From Oreohelix idahoensis (Eukaryota; Mollusca; Gastropoda; Stylommatophora; Oreohelicidae), in contig JAMPIV010019072.1 in assembly GCA_024509875.1 (NCBI GenBank), forward strand, positions 310,001 to 374,000: a DNA stretch of 64,000 bases, given 5' to 3'. Under the pieces are notes generated by a model that worked only from the letters and a program-made list of their open reading frames with translations, was not told the DNA's origin and ran no database searches. A program made the translations under genes and the position numbers. Below are positions 32,180 through 43,975 of this stretch, one piece after another (the stretch's first letter is position 1; every line of letters begins with the position of its first letter).

Positions 32180-32652
32180 AGCTGAGGTTGAGGCTCCTGA
32201 GTAACCGTAGCATCAGAGGCAAAGGGACTGGCACCATTTTCAGGAGCATGGCCTTGAAACTCAAACTCCCTTAGTCGTAACTCATGTTCCCTTTGTAATC
32301 TTTTATCTTCTGCTTCCCTTTCTGCAGCTAATTTCCTCTCTTCCCTTTCTGCAGCCTGTCTTCTTTCCTCGGCTTCCCTTTCTGCAGCTAATTTCTTCTC
32401 TTCTGCTTCCAATTTCTTAGCCTCTTTGTCAGCCTCAATCTGCAACCTCTTAGTCTCAGCCTCAGCCTCAAACTGTAACTTCTTAATTTCCCTTTCAGCC
32501 TCTAACCTTCTTTCGGCTTCAAACCTTCTTTCTTCACGTTCAATAAATTTGTCACATTCCGTCGTGACATAGGCAACCATAACTTGCCCATCTAATCCTA
32601 ACTCTTTTGCAGTCTGAACCGCAGCAGATCGAAATTTGGCCAGGTCCGCCAT
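32176..32652 (-). pseudogene. gag: Gmr-C gag N-terminal part, frameshifted
   Basis: 158 codons starting MADLAKFRSAAVQTAKELG, with a longer coiled coil than Gmr-B (extra LQIEADKEAKK-type modules). A 1-nt deletion near 32197 relative to Gmr-B breaks the frame before the capsid domain. The gag frameshift site is therefore different in B and C. Confidence 0.88.
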
Positions 32653-32820
32653 TGTCTATTATGTAAATTTATACAATGTCTAACCAACAATTCAATCTCT
32701 AATGGACAACACAGGCACCGTGAGCTCAACCTTATTTAATTCCACCCAAGGATACCTTTTAATTCTTATATTCCCTGAAGTGAATTACCCCCAATATTTT
32801 TAATAGTTAAAGATTCAAAA

Positions 32821-32839
32821 TCCCAAGAGCGAGACCCCA
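32821..32839 (-). promoter_or_regulatory. Gmr-C candidate primer-binding site
   Basis: Same 19 bases as in Gmr-B, five bases from the LTR on the minus strand. Confidence 0.55.
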
Positions 32840-32844
32840 ATATA

Positions 32845-35253
32845 TGTGGTGAAGTGGGATGTTATAAATATTTATAGGGGACTTAGTGTACTGACTGAGA
32901 TCAGCTGTGAAGGTATCTATATCTATTAAGAGTAGTGTATTATAGATAACCTTACTTGCTACCACATATCTCTATATCTCAGTCAGAATTATTCTGGAAT
33001 AGTGTGATGCTACGTTATGTGTCTAGGGTATGTGTATGATGAAGTGTAAGTCACAACAACAGACAGATAAACAATTTAATTTAATCCACTACTCTTAACA
33101 ACACTGTGACACTCACATACATATAACACTCTATGAGAATATCTTAAAGAAGTCACTCGTAACTTTCAAATAACAATATGTATTCATTACTGGCATGAAT
33201 GAATATGTGTCCTGATTCAACTACAAGGGAACCAGGAATCACAATCAATTTAAATTACAAGTTATGTACAGAATGTATTTAATATGAATATTGTAGTGAC
33301 ATATATTATTACAAATGTTCTATGTGTGTCAGTTGTGTAGTAGTAAAATGAGGTAATACTGGTTTTGTTTTGTTCAAGCTCTGTTGGTATTTGTCATCAT
33401 GACTTCAATAGTTTGTCTTTAGGGACTAGTATTGGAGATGTTCACAGTTCCTGATTTTAAGACAAGTAAATTCCCCTCTTAATGTTAATTTTATAAAGTC
33501 ATTTCAAGATGAGGGGACATAATGTTGAGCTCAGCTGGCCAAGTTAGCTTATCTGGCGTGATGGCGGCAGGAAAGGACTCCTCTGCTCGAATTCTCCTCT
33601 GGGCTCTGGAGACACCTCACTGATAGCTAAAAGGACCAAGGAGTATGCTGTCCGACACTGGATTCAGCAAAGCTCTGACTAGGTGCTGCTCAGTACCATC
33701 AAGACCACTGTCCCTGAAATCAAGAAGGATGTACCTTCTACTTCATAACTAACTTAAACTCTCTTGTTACACTGATCACAACACAGCACAAACATTGAGT
33801 TCAGAGCATTAGGCCAACTGTCAGCTTCATTTGAAATACTTTATTCCAGTATTACCCTTCTTAATGGTTACTACGCCTCTGCAATTCCAGCATTATTTCT
33901 TTCTATCCAATCATCCAGGTGTCAGTGTACTGTTTGGCCATTCCATGCCGTTTTACTTCTCTCCGACACCCTCTGTTCAGGCTGGAGCATTACAGGCTTT
34001 ACCTCACGTTGGCCACTGAACTACACATATATATACAGGCATAAATCAACAATTCACATTCAATTTTCATTAAAAGATATTGAATGGTTCAAGCTTACCA
34101 CAATTCATACGAATAAACACAGATACGTTGATTAGCAATGAATTCTGGCACAAACTGGCACAAATTCCCATCTGCTTATCTTCCAGGCTTTTATTTAGCC
34201 AAATATAAGCTGGCTTCAACGCACTGATGCTTTATCAATCTTATTTAAACAAGTGGTTTCGAACTAACGCTCCCAAGTGTGTATATCAGCGAGTCTGACC
34301 AATGAGCCCCGTTTCGACAAGTGTTTGAAAAAATGTTACCTTTCCCCGTTTCCCCTAACAACCAAGATAGTATTTATAGCCCGACCAATCGTGGTTAGGC
34401 TTTCATTTGTTGCGCTCCAATCAATTTGGAGTTTACATGGTAGGCTATTTCTGTAACGTAAATTTTTTTCAAACACGTTAAAAAAAAAATCTTATGAGCA
34501 GAAATGATTTTATGCTGTCAGGCACCCCCAATATTTTATTTTGGGTATAATTTATTAATTCCTGGACTATTTGCGTAACGTTTTACATATTATTTGTCAG
34601 CAAGCCCTAAGGAACCCAAAAATACAAATTTAAAGGAGCTACGTGGCTGCATTCAAAATATGCAATTTCTTCTACCTCCTGTTTCGAAGATGTGCTGTCT
34701 GGGTACTGTTATGTTTTCAACCGTAAACCCATCTAATGTTATCTTTTCTAATAAGAGTTTTTTTTTGATTTATAAACCTAACTCTGGGAAAGGGTAGTGT
34801 ATTTTATCACTGTCCGTCTGAAAAAAAGTTAGTGCTTGTAGTCTTACACGCGTGATGGCAGCATTTGTGTATCGCGCGAAGCGTGTTGCATGCGTTCCTG
34901 ATTTTCAGCCCTCCCCTCTCTCTTTATCCTTTTGTCCATCTGTTCGTTCGTTTTGGTAACGCAGTATAATTAATGTTAGGATTAATTTAGGTCATTACGC
35001 AGTACGTCTCAATGTTTTTCTTAGAAATGCAGCACACGTTTCATTGAAGAAGGCGGGTAATAATACAGTAAGCTTTTATATCAACGTGAAAGCGTTACAA
35101 TTTGCAGACGAAGCAGAAAACAAGGGGGATTTCGAGTACATTCTTTGTGACAGCACTGTTATTTTCCCATTGCTCTTCTCTTTATTAATTTTATTTGTTA
35201 GGCTTTATATTTACCTAATAATTTATATATGTGGATTAGAATATTTCACGACA
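32845..35253 (-). repeat. Gmr-C 5' LTR
   Basis: 2,409 bp, almost identical to 26238-28642. Plus-strand frames inside are antisense by-products. Confidence 0.93.
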
Positions 35254-35440
35254 TATACTCACCTGTAACTGGGTACCTGATCTACTCGGGTTACGGAAGG
35301 AAGAGACGACGACGCAGAAGGGAAGTGGTCTGACCTCCTCGCAAAACTGGGCCTAGTATGGTGAAGTCTCTAACACTTCACTCCCCAGTGGCAGTATCTG
35401 CCATGGGTCTGCCGTAACCTTTATTCAGACAGCAAATTCG
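35254..35440 (+). mobile_element. SINE type A body, continuation after Gmr-C
   Basis: Begins with the second TATAC and continues the SINE from 26237: ACCTGTAACTGGGTACC, then GGGCCTAGTATGGTGAAG and CACTCCCCAGTGGCAG. The 3' end lies near 35423-35440. The same body is seen in the SINE at 37333. Confidence 0.75.
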
Positions 35441-35635
35441 TCATGAAAGTTCAACCTTGTAGCTGACAAAAACCGCACCTAGTGACATCTGTCAGAGCCA
35501 GGTGTTATCGACAGCTCCGCAAAGCTTAATTACACGCACGTACCGGCATTATTGCTCTGATGTTAGGAGAGGACATGTTTATTGCGTCTGATTCCGTGGC
35601 AAAAATCGTAATCCCCTGTTCTAAATTATTTCTCT

Positions 35636-35671
<36 letters not shown>

Positions 35672-35966
35672 AGCGCTGTTGCACGATCCGCTGTATTCTA
35701 ATTGAACAACCTTGACCTTTTAATCAGACCAGTTGCCATCTCAGCCACGAAGGTTGACTGCAATAAATCTTCAAAGTCGTCTGTCTCTTGTCTTAATGGT
35801 ACAGTCTGATTTCCCGTATGACTCTTGACGTTATCTTCCCAACTGTAGCATTGTATTCCTGTCTCTCGTTTGCTGTCTTTTTATTAAAACTTTAAACAAG
35901 ATGTTATATCCAGCTTTGCGACTCATCCTAGGTGGGATTCACCTAGATCTAGGTTTTTTCAGTATC
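35441..35966. other. Anonymous stretch with a poly-C run
   Basis: No gene recognised. It includes an uninterrupted run of 34 C at 35637-35670. Several CTAGGT motifs lie just before the hAT element at 35975. Confidence 0.6.
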
Positions 35967-35974
35967 GTCTAGGT

Positions 35975-37241
35975 TAGGGTGACCAGATGGCAGGATTTGT
36001 CCGGTTTTCGCGCCCAAACTGAGCGTCCGGTCGAATTTGTTTTGTTTTTGTTGAAATATCCGGCTTTTATGTAATTGGCTAAATTACTCACGTGAAAGAC
36101 ACCATGTTTGAAAAATCATTGGAATCCGATTTCCGAGTAGAGAATTAAGAATTGTTATCTCCGCAAAATCGACGGATCGCGCAAGTTGCCAACACTACCG
36201 TAAGTTGTCATGTTGTTTAATAGTTTATAATAGATTACTATCATATTTTAACCCACGCTGTTTATGTTTATTGGCATGTGTTAGGGAAAATATAACAGAC
36301 AAAACGGCATGAATAAGAACTTGGTGTTGGATTTAGTCACTTATAACTTCGTTGTCTAGTGCAAATTACAAATAATATTAACCTTAGTTCGTACTGCTTT
36401 TAAATTTATTGCAATTAGTTTATTATGAAAAAAAATACACGAGTAGTATAGTAATGGGTTTGTTAAAATTAAAACCTCGTCTGTTGCATTTTACAAATAA
36501 TTTTAACTTTAACATGGAATGTACCATTGATTAATGGCATTATATTATATTTGTAATACAGATACCAGCTCAAAATGTCAAAACGAAAATGTGTGTTCAC
36601 GGATGAATTGAAAAAAAATTTCAGTGCTTTTCCAGTAGTCGACAAGAGTATGAAGCAGAATGTCTTGTATGCAGAGGCTGCACATTTGTATCGGTAGCAA
36701 ATAAAGGTGCAGCTGGTTTAAAAAAAAAAAAAAAAAAAAACAGAAACAGAAAAGCACAAGAAATTGACTAAATATTTTGAACAATCGAGAAATGTCGAAT
36801 TGCATTCAGAATTCTTAAGACTTGCACAATTTATTTTTGCAATTCCTGGGCACAACGCCAATGTTGAGAGACTTTATTTCGCTTATGCAGGGTCAATGGA
36901 CAAAAGAAAGGAACACTTTGAGTGTAGAATCCATTAAAGGCATTCTACTTGTGCAGTACAATTTCAAGGAGCTTTCATGCTAGAATTTCTATGCATATTT
37001 AATACGTAGCCCATCTATGCTGAAGAAGATTTTATCAACAGAAAAATATAAGCAGGCACGAAATCAATGTGATTTTATGAGCTTACTATTTGAATGTTAA
37101 AAAAAAATATGTTTCAGCGTCTTGTAGTTATTGAATAAATGTGTCCTAGTTTTTAAAAATATTGTCCTCCCTTGTCCTCTTTTTTATGACCAAAAAATGG
37201 CATTTGTCCTCCATTTTGCTTTGAACAATATGGTCACCCTA
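35975..37241 (+). mobile_element. Internally deleted hAT transposon
   Basis: Terminal inverted repeats TAGGGTGACCA and TGGTCACCCTA, flanked by an exact 8-bp duplication GTCTAGGT (35967-35974, 37242-37249). Inside are remnants of both ends of a hAT transposase. The N-terminal piece starts at the ATG at 36575 (MSKRKCVFTDEL), with a BED-like zinc finger after a frameshift (CLVCRGCTF). The C-terminal dimerisation piece is about 36830-36990 (IPGHNANVER, then SLMQGQWTKERNTLSVE in another frame). The middle, including the catalytic domain, is gone. A poly-A run lies at about 36720-36740. Confidence 0.87.
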
Positions 37242-37332
37242 GTCTAGGTGTCATTTTCTTTAATTAGTTGAAGACCGCCATCTAGATTTCGCCCAAAATC
37301 GCCCAAAGTAGCCCAAAAATCGCCTGCCTCGA

Positions 37333-37542
37333 ACGTCGGATTGACAGTGGTTAGAGCGTTAGTCTCTCGCTGGCAAAGGTGCCGGGTTTGAATCACGGTA
37401 CCGACATGTTATAGTCTACCCAGCTGTAAATGGTACTTGGTTCTGCTGTTTGAGTTAGGGAAGGAAAAGGCAGCGAGGAAGGGCACTGATCACCTCACCT
37501 CTCGATGCTGGACCTAGTATTTTAACACATCACTCCTCCATT
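37333..37542 (+). mobile_element. SINE type A (split copy, left part)
   Basis: tRNA-like head with A-box-like AGTGGTTAGAGCG and B-box-like GGGTTTGAATCACGG, then the type A body (GCTGTAAATGGTACTTGG, GCTGGACCTAGTATTTTAAC, CACTCCTCC). It is cut at 37542 and resumes at 49638 with GCACTCCCGTTCCTGC and TATCTGCTATGGCAG. Confidence 0.72.
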
Positions 37543-37780
37543 GTTCGACCGTCTGAGAATAAAATATACGTATTATACGTATTTTATGGCAGACAATAAA
37601 ATACGCATATAATACGTTATTATACGTTAAATTAATATGCGTAAGTTTGACATGGGGCGCTTTCCAGGGCCGGCTCTACCGACGGTGCAACACGTGCATT
37701 TGCACGGGGCGGCAAACTTTGGGGGGCGGCAAAAAATCTTTTTACTTATTTTTACAATCCCGCCAAAATATTTCGCCTCG

Positions 37781-37949
37781 GAGCCGCGCTGGTGTAATGG
37801 TTACCACACTGCGCTAGCGATCAGGCGTTCAAGGTTCAAGCCCGGGCGCGGGTATTTGTAGCAGTGTCATCGACCGGGATTTTGACTGAATAACCTGAAC
37901 GGCTCCTGAAATAAACCCTCTGTGGATGGTGTCATGGAGTGTTCGAAGG
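37781..37949 (+). mobile_element. tRNA-derived SINE (type C)
   Basis: Head with A-box-like TGGTGTAATGGTTACC and B-box-like GGTTCAAGCCC, spaced as in tRNA, then a body with GGGATTTTGACTGAATAACC. Flanked by TTTCGCCTCG (37771-37780) and TTTCGTCTAG (37950-37959), 8 of 10 matching. It sits near the left end of the large hAT. Confidence 0.72.
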
Positions 37950-38524
37950 TTTCGTCTAGATTATTTTAAAATTCCTTACTTTTCTATTCCTTCACATTTT
38001 GTCTGTTTTCTCTACGAAATATTTGCACCTGCGGTCTGTTCTTTAGCTGTTTTTCAAGTCATCACTAATAGTTCTGCGATACGATCCTAATGCTATCTTC
38101 TCCTACAAAGGCACTAAAAGGTATTCCTTTAGGGACGTCAGTACAATTTATTCGCTTGGTCGAAACCACAGTGGTTCCCAGAGGATTATATTTCCGTGTT
38201 CAGTGGTCAACTGAAGACCGCCACGATAAATCTTCCGGCATGGCTGAACGAGAGACGGGAATTAATTAACTTGCCGTGGGAATCAGGAATTTATTTTTTT
38301 TATCGACCGTTCTATGTTGGCGGCTCGAATGTTTCAGTTGTTTTCGAGTGTGCATTCAAGGAAGTTGATTTTGCTCAGTGTTAGTGTGCTATGTGTTACA
38401 GTGATAAATAAGTTTTTTAAACGTTTTATGGAAATTAGTACAGTGCTTCAGCCTCCATTCATTTCTAAATAATGCATTTTATTATAGGGTTTATTAATAC
38501 AGTTAATATATTCAAATAGATATA

Positions 38525-39614
38525 ATGTCCGATAAAAGAAAATAAACTATCAGGTGCCGAATATCGGAAACGGAAACTGGAAAAAGAACGCAATTATCAA
38601 AAACATAGCGGGGCTTTACATAAATATCTAAAAACTGAAACAGCTGATGTAGGACAGAAGAAAATAAGCAAATGTACCGAAACAAATTATTCTGTGCTCA
38701 TGGCAAGTACTTCTAACTCGGACCCCAGTAACGTAGATATTACTAACAATGTCGAAAATGAGACTGATTTGACCGTTTCCAATTCCAGAGATTTAATTAA
38801 GTGATGAACTTGAGAGGTACACTGATCCGGCAAGATGGAATCCTTCTTTAAGCGATACCGAAAGACTAAAAATAGTAAAAGAAAAGGCCTGCCAGAGAGA
38901 CCAACAAATGATTTCGTTTTTCCGCGCAGCTCTAATGGTCGGAAATTTTCACTAAATTTTTACACTAGGGAGCTAAGAAATGGAGAACATATTAATCGAT
39001 CATGGTTAGTGTATTCAAAAGAAAAAGATTCTGTATTTTGTTTCTGCTGTAAGTTGTTTTCCTGTAATAAAATGTCACTCACTACTGATGGCTATAATGA
39101 TTGGGGTCATTTGTATGTGTATCTTAATGAACACGAAAAATCTAAAAACCACTTGGAGTCCCATACAAAGTGGATTGAATTATCGTCCAGGCTTAAATCA
39201 GTACAGACAATTGATTCAATGCAAGAAAAGTTATTAAATTCAGAAGTTCGACACTGGAGGAGCATAATAGAACACCTAATTGCTATTTCCAGTTCTTGAG
39301 CCAACAATGCTTGCCATTTCGTGGAACATCTGATAAATTATATGACCCTAACAATGGAAATTTTTTAAAGCTTGTTGAACTGATTGCCAGATTTGATAGT
39401 GCTATGTGTGAACATTTAATGAGAGTAGCTTGTGGATCGACCCAACATTACCTTGGGAAAAACATTCAAAATGAATTGATTGCTCTTCTCTCTGGAACCA
39501 TAAAAAAAAGAAATAATTTCTATGGTGGAGAAAGCTAAATATTATAGCATAGTTGCAGACTGTACTCCCGATGTAAGTCACATTGAACAATTAACACTAA
39601 TTGTAAGATTTGTT
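38525..39614 (+). pseudogene. hAT transposase, N-terminal half
   Basis: Starts MSDKRK (ATG at 38525), then a frame change into LSGAEYRKRKLEKERNYQ, the usual start of zinc-finger MYM-like hAT transposases. 38835-39299 (154 codons) contains the TTF-type zinc finger (SKEKDSVFCFCCKLFS, then GYNDWGHLYVYLNEHEKSKNH). A further frameshift leads into 39302-39606 (QCLPFRGTSDKLYDPNNGNF, HYLGKNIQNELIALL, then [14 protein letters not shown] after another shift). The LINE at 39615 interrupts it. Normally this region binds the element ends. At least three frame breaks make it nonfunctional. Confidence 0.82.
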
Positions 39615-42516
39615 TAATTGGAGGGGAATAACTCTTCTCTCAGTTCCCAGAAAAATACTAGGCAGGATAATTATACAGAGAATCTCAAAAGCAGTAGACC
39701 ACAAACTGAGGAAAGAACAAGCAGGATTTAGAAAGAACAGAAGATGTGTAGATCATATATTTACCCTCAGGAACATTATAGAGCAGTGCTCAGAATGGCA
39801 AAGAAAGCTGTACATTAATTTCGTTGATTTTGAAAAGGCTTTTGACAGTATACATAGGGACAGTTTATGGAAAATACTGAGGGCTTATGGAATTCCAAGC
39901 TGCATAGTGTCAATCATAAAAAGCCTTTATGCCAACTTTACGTGTAGCATTGGGCAGAGCAACCTAACCTTTGAAGTGAAGACAGGAGTATGACAGGGAT
40001 GCCCCTTATTAACCACTCTATTTTTAACAGTCATAGGCTGGGTGATGCGCCAGACAACAGAGGGCAATCCAAGAGGAATAAGATGGACTACATTTTCTAC
40101 ATTGGAAGATCTGGAATATGCAGATGACATTGCACTGCTAGCACATTCACATCAATACATGCAGGAAAAAACGGATAGACTCAATAAGTATAGCCAGCAG
40201 GTGGGCTTGAACATCAACCTAAAGAAGACAGAGGTCATGACGCTCAATGTGAGCAACCCTGAGCCCATATCAGTAAGGAATCAGCAACTGGAACAGACAG
40301 ATGCCTTCACATACCTAGGATGCATAGTAACACTGATAAACTCTTTCTTTGTGTGTAGTTGTTAACTCATACTGGCTACTAGTTGTTGAATCATGCTTTA
40401 TTTGCTAAATGATGTGAATGTCCACCAGTGGATAAATGTAGATGTTGGGACTGGTGTAGTAAAGTGTAACGATTGTCAACTCATCAAACCCAGCACAGTT
40501 TTGGTCATGCAGGTCATCTTGTCCTGGAACATGATGAGGCTCCGGCAAGAATGTGAGTGCAAACAATGAGTGTGTATCTGAATGTCAGTACGCGAATGGT
40601 AGAATGATTCGATAGAGTTGACAGGTTGGTAGTACATCACTCATACTCACACTGTTCGAATTCAAGAAGTACTGGAACTACGGTGGTCTTTTTATAACAT
40701 TTAATGGGACGCACACTTGGACAGTACGTGTATGGTTACAGGAACAAATGTCGACATAGACAGTATAATGTTGATCACAGGAATATCATCTTAAGTTAGC
40801 ATTCATGCTTGGCAAATATCATAATGGAGCATTCGTAAATAAGCATTCAGCGTTCCATCATGTAAATCATCTGGCTTTACTGACTGGGCACGTCAGACCA
40901 TAACCAATACATAGGAAGGCTCCTAGACCTAACCTCGTCTAGCGAATATTCCTTCACGTAAAGTTCAATATATATATATAGGAATCCCAGACATGGGTTC
41001 TCACATGTAGCAGTGATCTCTTGGTTCATCGAGCGATAGTACAGGCATCCCTTTTTCTCACTCGATAAATACAAAGTATATGAATTTCAACATGGCTGTT
41101 CTCTCTCTCGTGAGCTTCACTCACTATAGAATATAGACCAAAATTAGTCATTCATTAAATGTCCTCATTTCTTCATAGGTTCTCTCATAGAGGTAATTGA
41201 ATAATATCATACAATCCAGTGCTGATACATAGGAATGTCTTCTTCCTTTGAATGGATATTCTTTTTAAAAGTACCACTGTGCATCTGCTTATCAACAACG
41301 ATGGCGAAGCCCAAGTTCATAATAAATTGTGGTTTTACCTTTTTATGCGAAATATAACTTTGCCATTCCTTGGCAAAAGAGAATAAACACTGGGGTAAAG
41401 TACATACAACATGTCTAAATGATTATCACTTTTCCCCATCCATATATAGATCACTATTTCGGCAAAAAGCCTGCTACAACAAAACTCGGCATCCTCACAG
41501 GATGACAGCCATGGATCACACCCTTTGCTAGCGATACTTCCGCTGCATAGCCTTTGACCTTTTCTAGCGACAACCAAATTAGTTCGACTTAGAAATGCAA
41601 AGATATCCATATATAAGACAGACTCGTCCTACTCATACAAACACTACGTATAAATCCAGGCCATAGATATACTGAAGCAAGAACAATCTATTCCTACCCA
41701 GCCACAGAATAAATCGCAGTAGGCCTAGAGTCGTCTGCGGAGTCCGATCGAAGATGACAGAACTATTTTCAAGGGAAGCAACCCAAAAATGACTTCTCCT
41801 TAAGCACTTAAAAAGGAAATACTTTGCTTACAAAATATTTGCAAACATAATAAGAATATAAATGTATTATATTGCAAGATAGTAAAAATTGCCCTTTACA
41901 AACACCAGACGGCGGAGCAAGCAAAGACATCAACAACAGAATGAACAAAGCAAGAACAGCATTTTTTAGTCTAAACAACATCTGGAAGTCCTCTCAGTAC
42001 AGCACAAGCACAAAATTAGGATTATACCAGAGCTGTGTGCTTTCTGTGCTTCTTTATGGCGCTGAGAGCTGGAGAGTTACAGAGAAGGAAATGTCGAAAT
42101 TGTCCTCTTTTCACACAACATGCCTAAGAAAAATTCTCCGAATCTTTTGGCCGAATACCATCACCGACCAAGATCTGCTTACTCGGAGCAAGCAAGAGGA
42201 CATGCACACCATCATAGCTGGCAGACGCTGGAGTTGGGTTGGCCATGTCCTCAGAAGAGACCCCGATGCCATCACAAGAACAGCTATGCTATGGACCCCT
42301 GAAGGAAAACGAAAGAGAGGCCGACCAAAAACAACTTGGCGGAGGACTGTGGAGGCTGAGATGCAAAGAATGAACCAGAGTTGGGACACTGTACGAAGGA
42401 TGGAAGCCGACCAAGCAAAGTGGAATCAATTTATTGTTGCCCTACAAGACGCCACCAGGCGTAATGGCCACTGACTGCTTTGACGGTCGGCGGCTAAGGA
42501 TCAAAGAAGCAAAGAC
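39615..42516 (+). mobile_element. 5'-truncated LINE inside the hAT transposase
   Basis: Flanked by the 12-bp duplication GTAAGATTTGTT (39603-39614, 42517-42528). RT content: GITLLSVPRKILGRIIIQRI, QAGFRKNRRCVDHIFTLR, VDFEKAFDSIHR, an in-frame stop at 39991-39993 (GV*QGC, from TGA where Arg is usual), then the active-site box EYADDIALLAH. The post-RT part 41905-42474 has SVLLYGAESWRV, WSWVGHVLRRD and GKRKRGRPKTTWRRTVE. A 1,567-bp insertion (40334-41900) splits the RT thumb. The 3' end has CGGCTAAGGATCAAAGAAG, the same as in the copies at 47460-47502 and 61628. Clade not assigned. Confidence 0.87.
40334..41900. mobile_element. Probable solo LTR inserted in the LINE
   Basis: The duplicate of this LINE at 46692 has no insertion here, so the boundaries are certain: 1,567 bp beginning TGATAAACTC and ending CCCTTTACA, flanked by AACAC on both sides (40329-40333, 41901-41905). 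TG...CA ends and a 5-bp duplication are those of an LTR. No coding content is recognised. Orientation is undetermined; on the minus strand it would begin TGTAAAGGGC, like the TGT starts of the other LTRs here. Confidence 0.75.
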
Positions 42517-42528
42517 GTAAGATTTGTT

Positions 42529-43973
42529 AATACGAATCCAGATGATATCAACATTCATGAGCATTTTCTTGGTTTCATTGCTGTAGAAGCCACTACAGGC
42601 TCAGCGTTTACCGAATGCATTCTAAAAAAATTGTCAGACATGGATATTCCAATCGCAAACATGCGTGGCCAAGGGTATGACAATGGATCAAATATGAAAG
42701 GAAAACATTCAGGAGTTTAACAACGTATTAGGGACTTCAACCCGAGAACTTTTTATATCCCTTGCTGTTCTCATTCTCTAAACTTTGTGGTCAATGATGC
42801 CGTGATGTCATCTAGAGAAGGGGTTTTATTTTTTGAAACGGTTCAGAAATTGTATGTGTTTTTCTCAGCGTCAACACTGTGTTGGGGAATCCTTAAGAAA
42901 CATATTACAACTCTAACGCCCAAACCACTAAGTACAACTCGCTGGGAATCTAGAATCGAGGCCATTCGTCCTTTAAAATATTATATTGAGGAATTTTATG
43001 ATGCATTGATAGAAATTGCTGATGACGAGTCAGTAGACAAAATGGCGAGACATGAAGCTGAAACCCTTGCCCTAAAACTCAGAGATTTTAAATTTTTATG
43101 TTGTCTGGTTATATGGCACTATGTTTTAAACGAAATTAATGTTGCTAAGTAAACTGTTGCAAAGCATAAAAATGGAATTGACTAGTGCCATTACAACTTT
43201 GAGAAATGTTCTCCAAAGCCTTAAGAATCTCAGAAATTATGAATCATTTCAAAATTTTCTTGTTGATGCTACAAAATTAGCTGAGAAAGTTGAAGCTGAT
43301 CCTGATTTGATACCAACGTTTGAATGTACTAGTGTGCGTCGGCAGAAAAAGCAACACAACTATGAAGCAAGAGATGAACCTATTTTGGATCCCAAAACTA
43401 AATTCAAAATTGAATTTTTCTTTTTTATTATTGATGTCGCAACTAATTCTATTGAAGAAAGGTTCTAGCAATTGGAACATCACAGTTCACATTTTTCCTT
43501 TTTATATAACATCCCTAAATTGAAATCTGAGACGACAAATGAGCTCTTAAACAAATGTAAAAACCTAGAAGGCGTCTTAACACCTCAAGATAATAGAGAC
43601 ATTGATGCCATTGAGCTATGTGATGAACTGAAAGTAGTATCCAAATTAGTACCAGAAAATACACCGCCAATTGAAGTTCTTCGTTATATTATTGAAAATA
43701 ACATTGCTCCTAATGTCGATATAGCCTTAAGAATATTAATAACTTTGCCTGTAACGGTAACAAGTGGTGAGAGTAGTTTTTTTCAAAACTGAAGCTTATT
43801 AAAACTTATTTACGCTCAACAATGGTCGAAACTAGATTGGAAGGACTTGCTATGATTTCAATTGAACATGAAATCGGTCAAAAATTAGACTACGCAGACC
43901 TTATTTCTGCAAATATGAAAGCAAGAAAAGTGTCTTTTTAAGCAGTACATCATTCAAACAATATAAATTCAAA
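42529..43973 (+). pseudogene. hAT transposase, C-terminal half (copy 1)
   Basis: Continues the transposase after the LINE. FVNTNPDDINIHEHFLGFI and GQGYDNGSNMKGKHSGV carry a catalytic Asp; then a stop (GV*QR, 42718-42720), IPCCSHSLNFVVNDA, TRWESRIEAIRP and the C-terminal dimerisation segment (LPVTVTSGESSFF). The stop after GV and the stop after SIEERF are shared with copy 2 and predate the duplication. An extra base near 43148 (TGCTAAGTAAAC compared with TGCTAGTAAAC) is specific to copy 1 and adds a frameshift. Confidence 0.85.
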
Positions 43974-43975
43974 TA

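Larger units (their letters stand above)
26238..35253 (-). mobile_element. Gmr-C: Ty3/Gypsy LTR retrotransposon lacking protease and an integrase core
   Basis: A 9.0-kb minus-strand element with LTRs at 26238-28642 and 32845-35253 and an exact 5-bp duplication TATAC (26233-26237, 35254-35258). It is of the same LTR family as Gmr-B. The few LTR-to-LTR differences I see on reading point to a recent insertion. The coding part has a gag frameshift, no protease, a degenerate integrase block and a good-looking RT and RNase H. Confidence 0.95.

Noticed and set aside
32176..32652. Programmed frameshifting between gag frames in Gmr-C
   Set aside because: The break is a 1-nt difference from Gmr-B at a site not shared by the other copies, with no slippery heptamer seen, so plain mutation is simpler.
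38196..38384. 62-codon frame in the hAT 5' region
   Set aside because: No similarity to transposase or to any family I recognise, and it lies upstream of the recognisable start at 38525.
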